A DNA stretch of 64,000 nt from Firmicutes bacterium HGW-Firmicutes-1 (GCA_002841625.1 PHAG01000005.1:124001-188000), one strand, 5' to 3'. Positions 8,052-17,110 are shown, counted from the stretch's first letter. The notes: a model not told the origin generated them from the letters alone. Program-made: numbers and translations.

Positions 8052-9506
8052 ATGACTGGAAAAGATTTGCAAGAGAACATAGCTTATTTTAAAAGACGTT
8101 TCAAATCTGATTCTACGGTTATCTTTAGAGATCTTGAAAGTGACTGTGGACAGATAAAAGGTTGTTTGATCTTTATTAAGGGCATGATTAATCATGAAAT
8201 CATCAGTCGAAGCATCATTTTGCCGATTCAAAGACTAAATCTTGAAAAGAAACAACATAATAGCGACATCCTATCTTTCTTGAAGAAAAGAATTATTACT
8301 GCGGATGAGATACAGCTCGTCACAGAGACAGAGTTCATTGTAAAGAGTCTACTATATGGAGATACTCTGCTGATGATAGATGGGTATTCTGCCTGCTTAT
8401 TGATTCAAACCAAGGGGTGGGAAAAACGAGGTATAAACGAACCAGATACCGAACGGGCGATATTAGGATCAAAGGAGGCTTTTACAGAGTCAATTGTAAC
8501 CAATTTAACCATGATAAGAAGAAGAATTATCGATTCGGATCTGAAATTTGAAGCCATGGAAGTTGGAACGGTTACAAGGACGAAAATTTTCATGATATAT
8601 TTGGAAAATGTGGCACCACAAGAATTGATTGATGAAATAAAAACAAAAATAAACTCCATAAAAATAGACGCTGTGTTAGATTCACAGTACATCACAGAGT
8701 GTATTTCTAATCAACCCTTATCTATTTTTAGAACGGTAGGGCTATCAGAAAGGCCGGATGTGATTACTGCTAAACTACTAGAAGGAAGAGTAGCAATAGC
8801 TTGCGATGGAACACCAGAATTAATTTATGGACCTTACTTATTTTATGAGCAATTTATGGTGAATGAAGACTATTACAATAATTATATATTTTCTTTTATA
8901 AATCGAGTATTAAGGATTTTTGCTTTCTTAGTTAGTACAAGTATACCGGCAATTTATATTGCACTCATTAGCTTTCATCAACAAATGCTACCGAGGGAGA
9001 TCTTTATGAGTATATCAGCCTCGAGAGAAGGCGTTCCTTTTCCCTCATTTTTAGAAGTATTTTTATTGCTAATGACCTTTGAATTAATTAGAGAAGCTGG
9101 AACGAGATTACCTAAGAATATAGGTAATGCAATAAGCATTGTTGGAGCCCTTATCTTGGGAGAAGCAGCAGTAGGTGCTCAAATTGTCAGTGCTCCGGTT
9201 GTTATAGTTGCTGCGCTAACAGGCATTACAAGTATAATGTTGACGCAAAATATTCATTCATTAATGGTCATACGGTATGGGTTATTAAGCATTTCGGGAA
9301 TATTTGGAATGTATGGATATATTTTTGGAGTTATGGTGCTATCTATTTATTTGTTAAGCTTAAACAGTTTTGGAGTGCCATATATGACCTTTATTTATAA
9401 TATGCGAGTCAATAACGATTCGATTTTTCGAAAACCGTTTCAATACAATAGGAACAATGTAAGAACATTGTTAAAGAGAAGTAAAAATGAGGTAACAGAC
9501 AAGTGA
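8052..9506 (+). CDS. Spore germination receptor A subunit (GerA/GerKA family)
   Basis: A 484-aa inner-spore-membrane subunit of a germinant receptor. The N-terminal ~250 residues are soluble with typical family stretches (LLYGDTLLMIDGY, GSKEAFTESIVTNLTMIRRRI, LSERPDVITAKLLEGRVAIACDGTP), followed by four to five helices containing PAIYIALISFHQQMLP, SREGVPFPSFLEVFLLLMTFELIREAG and GALILGEAAVGAQIVSAPVVI. ATG 8052 is preferred (AAAGG at 8039-8043) over GTG 8016. It begins an A-C-small-B operon and overlaps the C gene by 4 bp. The germinant cannot be told from sequence. Confidence 0.93.
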   Translation: MTGKDLQENIAYFKRRFKSDSTVIFRDLESDCGQIKGCLIFIKGMINHEIISRSIILPIQRLNLEKKQHNSDILSFLKKRIITADEIQLVTETEFIVKSLLYGDTLLMIDGYSACLLIQTKGWEKRGINEPDTERAILGSKEAFTESIVTNLTMIRRRIIDSDLKFEAMEVGTVTRTKIFMIYLENVAPQELIDEIKTKINSIKIDAVLDSQYITECISNQPLSIFRTVGLSERPDVITAKLLEGRVAIACDGTPELIYGPYLFYEQFMVNEDYYNNYIFSFINRVLRIFAFLVSTSIPAIYIALISFHQQMLPREIFMSISASREGVPFPSFLEVFLLLMTFELIREAGTRLPKNIGNAISIVGALILGEAAVGAQIVSAPVVIVAALTGITSIMLTQNIHSLMVIRYGLLSISGIFGMYGYIFGVMVLSIYLLSLNSFGVPYMTFIYNMRVNNDSIFRKPFQYNRNNVRTLLKRSKNEVTDK

Positions 9507-10651
9507 AAAAAGTTATTTTAATAATACTCCTAGTACTTGCTACAGCACTTGAGACAACAAGTTGTGATTATAAACCAATAGAAAATATACCGATGGTTAT
9601 AGGCTTAGCAGTTGATCCCATAGAAGATGGATATAGATTAACAGCAAAGGTAGTAATACCGGCAGGAAGTTCAAATGATGGCAGTATCAGTGAGGAGATA
9701 TTTATTCAATCTAGTGGAAAAACGATGTTTGATGCTGTGAGAGATTTCATTATGAAAGAAGGGCAAAAGGTGTTTTGGGGCCAGCTAGAATTCATGGTGA
9801 TCAATGAAACCATTGCAGAAGAAGATATAACGGGAGTTCTTGATTTTTTTATTAGAGATAACGAAGTAAGAGAAAATATTTGGCTATTAATTTCCGATAA
9901 AGAATTAAAGGCAGAAGAAGTATTGATGGCAAGCTTTAGCGAAAAAAAACTTCAATTTTACATTTCAGATGCTTTAAAAAACATAGATTATGTATCGAAA
10001 TACAGCACAATGAGTTTGATTGATTTTAGTAAAATCTACAGTGACAAGGGCAAAGAGCAAGTGCTCCCATTCATTAAAATTGAAATAAGCCTTGGACAGA
10101 AACGAATTATACTAAATGGAGGAAGTGTTTTCAAAGATAATAAAGCCGTAGGTCGGCTTGATGGCAAAGAAATGCAACGATATAGAATGTTATTGGGAGA
10201 GAATGCTGGAATTTATGTGATTGATTATAAAGAAAGCGGTAATGAATCTAAAATATCTTTAGAGATTGGTGATACAAAAAGTAAAGTGCGTATTCAAAAA
10301 AAGGATGGGAAGTATGTTATCACGGTACAATTAAGCATTATTGGTGTAATAGGAGAAATTGAGGATAATCGGGTTAAAATATCCACAAAAGAAAAATTAG
10401 AGGAGTTTAAAAAACATGCTGAAATTCAGTTGGAAGAGGAGCTTGCTGCCTTCATAATTAAAATTCAAAAAAACTTTGGTAGTGACATATTTGGATTTGG
10501 TGAGAAATTTAAAAATAAATATCCAAAGGTTTTTAAAGAATTAGAAGATAACTGGAATGAGGTCTTTTCCTCTTTAAATATCGAGGTTGAAGTTAAAGTA
10601 AGTATTACAGGAACGGCTCAAAATAAACAGCCGCTTTATAAGGAAGATTAA
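9503..10651 (+). CDS. Spore germination receptor C subunit, Ger(x)C lipoprotein
   Basis: A 382-aa lipoprotein that forms the outer-leaflet part of the germinant receptor. A lipobox (LETTSC, Cys at residue 21) follows a hydrophobic signal sequence, and the next residues DYKPIENIPMVIGLAVD fit the Ger(x)C start. The C-terminal domain includes EEELAAFIIKIQKNFGSDIFGFGEKFKNKYP, very typical of the family. The GTG start overlaps the A-subunit stop codon, and GAGGT at 9490-9494 serves as ribosome site. Confidence 0.93.
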   Translation: MKKVILIILLVLATALETTSCDYKPIENIPMVIGLAVDPIEDGYRLTAKVVIPAGSSNDGSISEEIFIQSSGKTMFDAVRDFIMKEGQKVFWGQLEFMVINETIAEEDITGVLDFFIRDNEVRENIWLLISDKELKAEEVLMASFSEKKLQFYISDALKNIDYVSKYSTMSLIDFSKIYSDKGKEQVLPFIKIEISLGQKRIILNGGSVFKDNKAVGRLDGKEMQRYRMLLGENAGIYVIDYKESGNESKISLEIGDTKSKVRIQKKDGKYVITVQLSIIGVIGEIEDNRVKISTKEKLEEFKKHAEIQLEEELAAFIIKIQKNFGSDIFGFGEKFKNKYPKVFKELEDNWNEVFSSLNIEVEVKVSITGTAQNKQPLYKED

Positions 10652-10652
10652 T

Positions 10653-10841
10653 ATGACATTAAGTACATGGGTAATGTTCACAGCGATTGGTTTGTTGGAT
10701 TTTTTTTGGAATTTAAAAAAAATGAGTAAAAAAGATTTGAGGCTCTATATATTCATTTTTCTTCTCTTTCAAATTTTATATGTCCTAGTAAGTATGGATA
10801 AGATACCCCATCACTTTGCTAGTATTGTTAAGGTATGGTAA
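10653..10841 (+). CDS. Small two-helix membrane protein of the ger operon (D-subunit-like)
   Basis: A 62-aa protein with two transmembrane stretches (residues about 4-21 and 30-47), separated by a lysine-rich turn (NLKKMSKKDLR). It starts one base after the C-subunit stop codon and its own stop codon precedes the B-subunit ribosome site directly. Some Bacillus receptors carry a small two-helix D subunit that modulates the response; position and topology match, but no sequence match can be claimed. A spurious ORF is unlikely because it fills the gap exactly. Confidence 0.68.
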   Translation: MTLSTWVMFTAIGLLDFFWNLKKMSKKDLRLYIFIFLLFQILYVLVSMDKIPHHFASIVKVW

Positions 10842-10854
10842 AGGAGAAAAGTTT

Positions 10855-11949
10855 ATGGCGCAAAAACTGTCACAAAAGCAAGCAGTAAGTATAGTGGTTA
10901 TGTTTATAGTAGGAACTGCTATGATTTCTGGCGTCGCTAAAACAGCAGAAGAAAATGCATGGATATCCATTATTTTGGCTGCAATCATTAGTAGCCCAAT
11001 ATACTTGATTTATGCGAATTTACTCGAAAGTTTTAAGAATAAAAATATTTATGAGATCTGTGAAATAGTTATGGGTAAAATCATAGGGAAGATTGTTTCA
11101 ATTATTTTTACCTTCAATGGTATTTATCTTTCAGCTATTTTGATTAGAAAGGTTGCAGAATTTATGAACATTACGGGACTAGATGGAACCCCGATTATGA
11201 TGATTATTCTTTTGATCGTTCTGGCAAGTGTTTATATGATGAAGAAGGGCATTGGTGTTTTTGGAAAGTGGTGCCAGTTTTATTTTAACATTGTCATCAT
11301 CGTTGTTGTATTTGAAGTTGTTTTATTAACTCCAATCAGGGAATTGGATGCGTTGTATCCAGTTTTATATAATGGTATGAAACCAGTATTAGAGAGTACA
11401 ACATATCTTATTGGATTTCCAATGATACAATGTGCACATTTACTGAGTTTTATAAATGAACTTGATGAAAAAGCATCCTATAAAAAGGTTTTTTTGTACG
11501 GACTATTGATATCAACGTGTATATTGATTATCGTAACAGTTGATAATATAACCGTTTTAGGACCAACAATGTTTTCTTCAGCCTATTATCCATCCTATTT
11601 AACATTTAGACAATTAGCAGTTGGGGATTTTTTAAGAAGAATAGAAATTCTTTCAGTACTAATGTTTTTGATCGTTGGTTTTGTCAAGTATACTTCATCA
11701 CTATTTTCTGCTGTAATTGGTTTAAAACATGTATTTAATCTACAAACCTATTACTTTACAGTTGTGCCTGTTGCCTTCATATGCTCAATTTTGGCGTTTA
11801 TTGCTTATGAGGATAGTATAGAAGTAGATACAGTAATTAATAAAATATATATGCCCTACTCCCTTGTTATTAATGCGTGTGTACCAATCATCATTTATAT
11901 AACTTATTTAATCAGACGAAAACTATCCCTTATTCATGCTCAAAGATAG
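10855..11949 (+). CDS. Spore germination receptor B subunit, Ger(x)B permease
   Basis: A 364-aa integral membrane protein with about ten helices, of the APC-superfamily group that forms the B subunit of germinant receptors. Family features are the start KLSQKQAVSIVVMFIVGTAMI, NIYEICEIVMGKIIGKI and FSSAYYPSYLTFRQLAVGDFLRRIEIL. ATG 10855 follows AAGGAG (10841-10846) at good spacing; the earlier in-frame ATG 10816 has none. Last gene of the germination operon. Confidence 0.92.
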   Translation: MAQKLSQKQAVSIVVMFIVGTAMISGVAKTAEENAWISIILAAIISSPIYLIYANLLESFKNKNIYEICEIVMGKIIGKIVSIIFTFNGIYLSAILIRKVAEFMNITGLDGTPIMMIILLIVLASVYMMKKGIGVFGKWCQFYFNIVIIVVVFEVVLLTPIRELDALYPVLYNGMKPVLESTTYLIGFPMIQCAHLLSFINELDEKASYKKVFLYGLLISTCILIIVTVDNITVLGPTMFSSAYYPSYLTFRQLAVGDFLRRIEILSVLMFLIVGFVKYTSSLFSAVIGLKHVFNLQTYYFTVVPVAFICSILAFIAYEDSIEVDTVINKIYMPYSLVINACVPIIIYITYLIRRKLSLIHAQR

Positions 11950-11960
11950 TTTGCGTCTGA
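11912..11960. terminator. Long hairpin across the gerB stop codon
   Basis: TCAGACGAAAACTATC (11912-11927) and GATAGTTTGCGTCTGA (11945-11960) form a 16-bp stem with one mismatch. It lies between two convergent genes and includes the end of the B-subunit coding region. The T-rich tract begins 10 bases later, so termination is likely but not canonical. Confidence 0.5.
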
Positions 11961-11986
11961 TATGCAGAAAGTTTTTATTTGCGGTT

Positions 11987-13054
11987 TTAAACGGATAAAT
12001 CAACATGTTGGATCGTTCCGGCGGTACCATCTTCTCTTAAGAAAATACTTGTTTGTTGAATCTTCCCTAGCAGGTTATTAGAAACATCCTTCAATTCATA
12101 TTCGCTTTGAATTGCATTTAAGTATATAGCACCGATGCCTTTTTGGCCAATGGCAAATAATTGATCATTTCCGTCCTCGTCCTTAGTCCATATTTGTAGC
12201 TTCTCATAAATAGGATCACTTTCGTCAATCCAATTATTTCCATCGATATCAAAGGCTCTAAGTTCCATAAAACCATTTCCAGTTTGTGGACCAAATAGCT
12301 CACTGCCATTGTTGATTTTGCCATCGTTATTTTTATCAAAAACAAGGAACCCGCTTCCCGATTTTACGAAAGAAAGATTTTCATCTTTGCCATCATTGTC
12401 TAAATCAAAGCTTATTTTTTGATTGCTTAAATTTGCGGCTGCTCCGTCGTAATTAATAATAAGAGGGTCAATAAGGGCGTCTCCAGCTTTAAAGCTTACA
12501 TGACTCTCAGTTGAATAGGTTCTGCTCATGCTAAGACTAATATCTAGTTTAATTGCTTTTCCATCACTAGTTCTGACAATACCTCTTGCATCAAAATCTA
12601 AGGTCGAAGCCTCGGAGTAGCTTTCATGTTTCTGGTAATTGATTCCCCATCCTTGCCTTTGAAGAGGTTGCCCTTGGCTCTGTACTTGAATCTTAGGAGC
12701 ACTGTAGGTTCCTGGTGTAGGTGACTGGATTTTGTGAAAGGCTCTGGGTATATGGAACTTGAATTTTTTTCCTGTCAATGCTTCGAGGAGCTTGTTTAAT
12801 AGATTGATTTTTTTTTCATCCTCTGGGGTAAGTTCAAATAGATATTCTTCTTCGACTACACTTGCTGAAGAGAGTGTTGCACTTTGTATATCCTCAAGGA
12901 AAGTTTTCAATGCATGATTTAACTCATTGGGAATATCACCATGAGCAGTTGGCGATTTGGCATCTACCCAAGAGTTAAGCTGTTCCATTGAAGAATATGT
13001 TTTTGTTTGTGTTGATAAGGTTGACATAGCAATATTAGAACTTTCAATCTTCAT
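11987..13054 (-). CDS. Unknown protein with EF-hand-like calcium-binding motifs
   Basis: A 355-aa protein without signal peptide or membrane segment. The N-terminal half is low in landmarks (SPTAHGDIPNELNHALKTFLEDI, then ELTPEDEKKINLLNKLLEALTGKKF). The C-terminal half has DFDARGIV and three DxDxDG-type loops: FDLDNDGKDEN, FDKNNDGKINNGSELFGP and FDIDGNNWIDESDP, which are typical calcium sites. GGAGGCG precedes ATG 13054. A sigma-D-like promoter (GCCGATAT) stands 39 bp upstream, so motility-linked expression is possible. Family not firmly recognised; it resembles conserved bacterial proteins with VCBS/EF-hand-like ends. Confidence 0.78.
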   Translation of the reverse strand: MKIESSNIAMSTLSTQTKTYSSMEQLNSWVDAKSPTAHGDIPNELNHALKTFLEDIQSATLSSASVVEEEYLFELTPEDEKKINLLNKLLEALTGKKFKFHIPRAFHKIQSPTPGTYSAPKIQVQSQGQPLQRQGWGINYQKHESYSEASTLDFDARGIVRTSDGKAIKLDISLSMSRTYSTESHVSFKAGDALIDPLIINYDGAAANLSNQKISFDLDNDGKDENLSFVKSGSGFLVFDKNNDGKINNGSELFGPQTGNGFMELRAFDIDGNNWIDESDPIYEKLQIWTKDEDGNDQLFAIGQKGIGAIYLNAIQSEYELKDVSNNLLGKIQQTSIFLREDGTAGTIQHVDLSV

Positions 13055-13092
13055 TTTATCGCCTCCGAATCTAGGATTGAATGGTAAATATT

Positions 13093-13120
13093 ATATCGGC
13101 ATAATTTACTAAAAAAATTA
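13093..13120 (-). promoter_or_regulatory. Sigma-D-like (motility) promoter for the EF-hand-like gene
   Basis: On the minus strand TAAT (13120-13117), 16 bp, then GCCGATAT (13100-13093). The -10 matches the sigma-28/D consensus GCCGATAA at seven of eight positions; the -35 (TAAA) at three of four. Confidence 0.45.
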
Positions 13121-13162
13121 AATACGTTACATAATTATTGAAATATTAGAGGAAATATATGA

Positions 13163-13188
13163 GAAAGTTGAGTTAAAACTGCCGATTT
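13163..13188 (+). promoter_or_regulatory. Weak sigma-D-like promoter for the FapA-like gene
   Basis: GAAA (13163-13166), 14 bp, GCCGATTT (13181-13188), divergent from the one at 13093-13120. The match is partial, and a housekeeping promoter also exists nearby. Confidence 0.3.
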
Positions 13189-13201
13189 ACTTACATTATC
13201 A

Positions 13202-13230
13202 TTGTATTTGTAAATATTTTCCTCTATAAT
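13202..13230 (+). promoter_or_regulatory. Sigma-A promoter of the FapA-like gene
   Basis: TTGTAT (13202-13207), 17 bp, TATAAT (13225-13230). A small hairpin AATGAG-AAA-CTCATT (13241-13255) then sits directly before the ribosome site AGGAGG. Confidence 0.55.
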
Positions 13231-13269
13231 AATAGATATAAATGAGAAACTCATTAGGAGGACTAAATA

Positions 13270-14865
13270 GTGTTTGAGAATATTATATTTGCAAACGATT
13301 TTATCCAAATTATACTAGAAGAAGAGCAAATATTTATTAAGGTTCTAAAAAAGGATTATCCGATTCAAGCCTTAAATGAAATATTAATAGAATTTCCAAG
13401 GATTTCAATCACTAATTTTGTTGCTTTAAAATCAGCATTGATGAATTGTTTGTCATCACCAATTAAAATTGGAGAGTTGAAGCCAAAGCTAGAATTACTC
13501 GTCAGCAGTGATAAGATGCTAGCGCAAGGATATATTCGCTTGACTCAAAATGAGTTTAATGAATGTAATAAAAAGCAATTAGTTGGAGAAATTATAGATT
13601 TAGCAGTGAATAAAGAAATTTCATTTGGAATAGATATTCAAAGAGTGATTGATGATCTCAAACCTATGGAGAAGTTTGATGTTGCAATTGGAACCGTACC
13701 CATTCCTGGGGAAGATGCATCTGTTACAATGTATGAAGTGAAAAAGACAGAACCATTGTTATATCAAGACGGAAAGGTTAATCATTATGAACTTAATCTG
13801 ATTAACAAGATTGAAAAAGGCGATTGGCTAGGAGAGAGGATTGATCCGAAAGATGGAGTTTCTGGTACTAACATTTTTGGGGAAGAAATTGAAGCTACAT
13901 TAGGTAGACAAGAAAAGTTAAGATATGATAAAGCAACAGTCGATGCTATCTATGACATTGATAAAGGTATCACTACCTTAATTGCAAAAAGAACAGGAGC
14001 AGTAGTATATGATCAAGATGCAATTAGTGTAAGTAATTTTATAGAAATTACGGGAGATGTATCGTTTAACACGGGAAACATTGATTTTGATGGTTTTGTC
14101 GATATTAAAAAATCTGTTGATGATAATTTTTCTGTTAGAGCAATTAATGATATTCAAATATTAGGTGATATGGGTGTTGGTGGAGTTGACTTTATCGAAA
14201 GCAAACAAGGAAATATTTACATCAGGGGTGGAATTGCAGGTAAAAATAAAGCAAGGATAATTTGTCGAGGAGATCTATATACTAAGTTTGCAGCAGATTG
14301 CACCATCGAGTGTGAAGGAACAGTTAACATTGGTTATTATGCTATGAATTGTAACATTATTGCAAAGGAAGTGATATTAGAATCCGCAGCAAGCAAAATT
14401 ATTGGTGGAAATATTGAAGCTATGGTAAAGGTTGAGGTAGGAGAATTAGGTAGTAAAGCAGGTGTTCCAACAAGAATTTTGATTCATGGATTTAACAGAA
14501 CGAAGCTTAAGGAAGAATATGACCTTATGGGTCTTTCTATTGAAAGAACCAAAGAAAAAATTGAAGCACTTAAGAAAAGTTTATCTAGGTTTAAGGGAGA
14601 GGCTATAAATGTTGAAGAACAAACAAAATATGAAGCCCTTGAAAAAGAATACCTAGATGCAAAAAATAGCCTTACAACTCTATATGACCAAAGAAAACGA
14701 TATATTTCTTATCTACATGCGAAAGGTGAAGGTGAAGTAAAGGTGAAACGAATCATCTATCCAGGAGCAGTTATTAGAATGAGAGAAGAGGTATTGCATA
14801 TTAGAGAGGTAAGAACCATACAAACATCTTATTATATTGATGAAGGTCAAATCAAAGAGGACTAG
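13270..14865 (+). CDS. FapA/DUF342 family protein
   Basis: A 531-aa cytoplasmic protein of the FapA (DUF342) family. GTG 13270 follows AGGAGG (13256-13261). After a ~150-residue N-terminal part, the FapA core runs from about 150 to 400, with PIPGEDASVTMYEV, IDPKDGVSGTNIFGEEI and a glycine-rich right-handed-helix region (GDVSFNTGNIDF, ILGDMGVGGVDFIESKQGNIYIRGGIAG). A coiled coil (about 410-475, EERTKEKIEALKKSL-like heptads) precedes a final beta segment VKRIIYPGAVIRM. In Vibrio FapA affects polar flagellation and glucose signalling; in Firmicutes its job is not settled. The divergent neighbour with motility-type promoter is consistent with a motility link. Confidence 0.85.
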   Translation: MFENIIFANDFIQIILEEEQIFIKVLKKDYPIQALNEILIEFPRISITNFVALKSALMNCLSSPIKIGELKPKLELLVSSDKMLAQGYIRLTQNEFNECNKKQLVGEIIDLAVNKEISFGIDIQRVIDDLKPMEKFDVAIGTVPIPGEDASVTMYEVKKTEPLLYQDGKVNHYELNLINKIEKGDWLGERIDPKDGVSGTNIFGEEIEATLGRQEKLRYDKATVDAIYDIDKGITTLIAKRTGAVVYDQDAISVSNFIEITGDVSFNTGNIDFDGFVDIKKSVDDNFSVRAINDIQILGDMGVGGVDFIESKQGNIYIRGGIAGKNKARIICRGDLYTKFAADCTIECEGTVNIGYYAMNCNIIAKEVILESAASKIIGGNIEAMVKVEVGELGSKAGVPTRILIHGFNRTKLKEEYDLMGLSIERTKEKIEALKKSLSRFKGEAINVEEQTKYEALEKEYLDAKNSLTTLYDQRKRYISYLHAKGEGEVKVKRIIYPGAVIRMREEVLHIREVRTIQTSYYIDEGQIKED

Positions 14866-14874
14866 ACAATTAAC

Positions 14875-14903
14875 TTGCAAATAACGTAGAAACGTGGTAT
14901 GAT
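14875..14903 (+). promoter_or_regulatory. Promoter leading into the tandem repeat array
   Basis: TTGCAA (14875-14880), 17 bp, TATGAT (14898-14903), preceded by TGG (extended -10). The predicted transcript would start near 14910, just before the first repeat at 14928. Confidence 0.6.
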
Positions 14904-14927
14904 AGATAGATTGTGATTTAGTAAGGT

Positions 14928-15315
14928 AAGAAAATCGGTTTCGCTGAGTAAAAAACCTCGATATATATATGCCACTTTTCAAATTGCCTAAGCAAAATAT
15001 TGCTTACGGGCAAGAAAATCGGTTTCCCTGAGTCAAAATCTTCGGTATATATATGCCACTTTTCGAATTGCTGGTGCATAGCCTAGCAAATAAGAAAATC
15101 GGATTCACCGAGTTAAAACCCTCGTTAGTTATCTGCTGTTTTTCTATTAAAAGAAAATCGGCTGAGCTGAACTGAGCCCTCGATATCTATCAGCAGCTTT
15201 TAAATTGCTCATGCAGAGCATTCCTAGTAGCAAGAAAATCGGCTGAGCCGAATGAAACGCTCGCTACATGATCTGCAACTTTTTAAATAGCTTATACAGA
15301 ACATTCCTAGTAAAC
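14928..15315 (+). repeat. Five tandem imperfect repeats, possible structured RNA or long leader
   Basis: Units begin with AAGAAAATCGG at 14928, 15012, 15092, 15151 and 15232 (periods 84, 80, 59, 81). Shared inner blocks are a CTGAG/CCGAG motif, an ACCTCG- or CCCTCG-like block about 20 bases in, a stretch like ATCTGC-ACTTTT near the middle, then AATTGCT-ATGCA and finally CATTCCTAGTA in the last two units. In several units the first bases (GAAAA) can pair with the inner TTTTC, so each may fold as one hairpin. No ORF spans the array. A promoter at 14875-14903 suggests it is transcribed towards the helicase gene, and a hairpin AAAGTGGC/GCCATTTT (15319-15337) follows it. Single relatives occur at 22219, 24731 and 56731. 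Confidence 0.8.
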
Positions 15316-15439
15316 AAAAAAGTGGCTTTGCCATTTTAAACAGATAGGATGTCAAGCCCCATGTATTGAGGACTTTCCTAGTCTATAAAATGTTAATAGC
15401 TACTAAATTATAAAATTAAAAAAAGTAGGATGGTAAAGA

Positions 15440-17083
15440 ATGATTTTTAAAGAAATGAATGTGCAAGATGAAATAACAAGAGCAGTTGAGGATATGGGCT
15501 ATACAGAGCTTACGACTATTCAGCTGCAAACGATACCACTAATATTAGAAGGCAATGACATCATCGGACAATCTCAAACAGGAACAGGCAAAACGGCAGC
15601 TTTTGTAATTCCTATTTTGCATAAAGTTGATATGCAAATAAAAAAACCTCAAGTTCTCATATTATGTCCAACAAGAGAACTATCTGTTCAAGTAGCCAAC
15701 GAAGTAAGAAAGCTAACTAAATATTTACCAGGAATAAGGTCGGTTGCAGTTTATGGTGGAGAACCTATCAATAGACAAATAATGGCTTTAAGAAATGGAG
15801 CTCAAATTATCATTGGAACACCTGGTAGAACTATGGACCATATTAGAAGAAAAACAATAAGAGTAGAAGGCATTCACACCGTTATCCTTGATGAAGCAGA
15901 TGAAATGCTAAAAATGGGATTCAGAGAAGATATTGAAATCATTTTAAGTGATATCAATGAGGATCGCCAAACGATATTGTTTTCAGCTACTATGCCAAAG
16001 AGTATATTAGATATTACGAATAAATATCAAAAAGACCCAAAACTGATTAAAGTAAAATCAGGTGTAATGACTGCGGATACAATCGAACAAGAGTATAGCG
16101 CTGTATCAGGTAAGCATAAAACAGAAGCATTATGTAGAATATTAGATGTGAACAAGCCTACAAGATGTATCGTATTTTGTAATAAGAAAAAAACAGTAGA
16201 TGATGTAGCGGATGCACTACAACTTAGAGGTTATACATCTGAAAAGATTCATGGCGATTTAAAGCAAGAATTAAGATTGAGTGTATTATCTAAGTTCAAT
16301 GAAGGTATTGTAAAAATACTTGTAGCGACAGATGTTGCAGCTAGAGGATTAGATATTAAAGAAGTAGATTTAATCATAAACTTTGATGTTCCTGACAAAG
16401 AGGAATATTATGTTCATAGAATTGGTAGAAGTGGTAGAGCAGGAAGAAAAGGCCGTTCTATTACCTTAGTAACAAAACCAGAAAATAGACTGATTCAAAA
16501 CATTATGCAATATACAAAAAAAAGTATTTCTAAGAATCAAATTCCAACCTTAGATGAGGTGAATGAAAGTAATATTGAAAACTTTCTTGAAACTGTAATG
16601 GAAATTGCTTCGGGAGAAAACTTAAAGAAATATGTTAAGATTCTTAGCCAAGTGGATAAAGAAAAATATTCTCTTGAAGAAATAGCAGCAGCACTCATTA
16701 AAATGAACTTAGAACTACATGATAAAACAGACTTAAATGACATAAATGTTCAATTTTCAGATGCAGCGAGAAGTACATCTTCAGCATACGGAAATAGAGA
16801 AGGTACAAGTGCACCAAGAAGTGCTGGCAGAAAACGCGGCGCCAAAGGTATGACTCGTATGTTCATTAACATTGGCAGAAAAGATGCAGTTAAACCTAAT
16901 CATATTTTAGGTGCAATTATTGCTGAATTTGGAATTAGTGCAGATAAAGTTGGAGCAATTGATATATTAGAGAAGTTTTCTTTTGTTGATATAGACGAAG
17001 AAAGCGCAACTAGAGTATTGAAAAAAGTTAAGAGTCTAAAAATTAACAATAAGAAAGTTAATGTAGAGCTTGCAAATAGTTAA
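15440..17083 (+). CDS. DEAD-box RNA helicase with DbpA-type RNA-binding domain
   Basis: A 547-aa ATP-dependent RNA helicase for ribosome assembly or cold-shock RNA remodelling. Motifs in order: Q motif (TTIQLQTIPLIL), SQTGTGKTAAF, PTRELSVQ, GTPGR, DEAD (LDEADEML), SAT, then in the second domain TRCIVFCN, ARGLDI and HRIGRSGRAGR. After a helical linker a basic segment (SAGRKRGAKG) leads to a C-terminal DbpA RNA-binding fold (about 470-545, MTRMFINIGRKDAVKPNHILGAI). It has a long untranslated region upstream that holds the repeat array, as is common for cold-induced helicase genes. deaD or dbpA naming is uncertain. Confidence 0.92.
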   Translation: MIFKEMNVQDEITRAVEDMGYTELTTIQLQTIPLILEGNDIIGQSQTGTGKTAAFVIPILHKVDMQIKKPQVLILCPTRELSVQVANEVRKLTKYLPGIRSVAVYGGEPINRQIMALRNGAQIIIGTPGRTMDHIRRKTIRVEGIHTVILDEADEMLKMGFREDIEIILSDINEDRQTILFSATMPKSILDITNKYQKDPKLIKVKSGVMTADTIEQEYSAVSGKHKTEALCRILDVNKPTRCIVFCNKKKTVDDVADALQLRGYTSEKIHGDLKQELRLSVLSKFNEGIVKILVATDVAARGLDIKEVDLIINFDVPDKEEYYVHRIGRSGRAGRKGRSITLVTKPENRLIQNIMQYTKKSISKNQIPTLDEVNESNIENFLETVMEIASGENLKKYVKILSQVDKEKYSLEEIAAALIKMNLELHDKTDLNDINVQFSDAARSTSSAYGNREGTSAPRSAGRKRGAKGMTRMFINIGRKDAVKPNHILGAIIAEFGISADKVGAIDILEKFSFVDIDEESATRVLKKVKSLKINNKKVNVELANS

Positions 17084-17110
17084 ATAGTATTTATTTAGGA
17101 AGTGAAGGAC

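Noticed and set aside
14928-15315. CRISPR-like regular repeat array
   Set aside because: Units vary in length (59-84 bp), the repeats themselves are imperfect throughout and no cas gene is near; the similarity extends over the whole unit rather than a short repeat with unique spacers.
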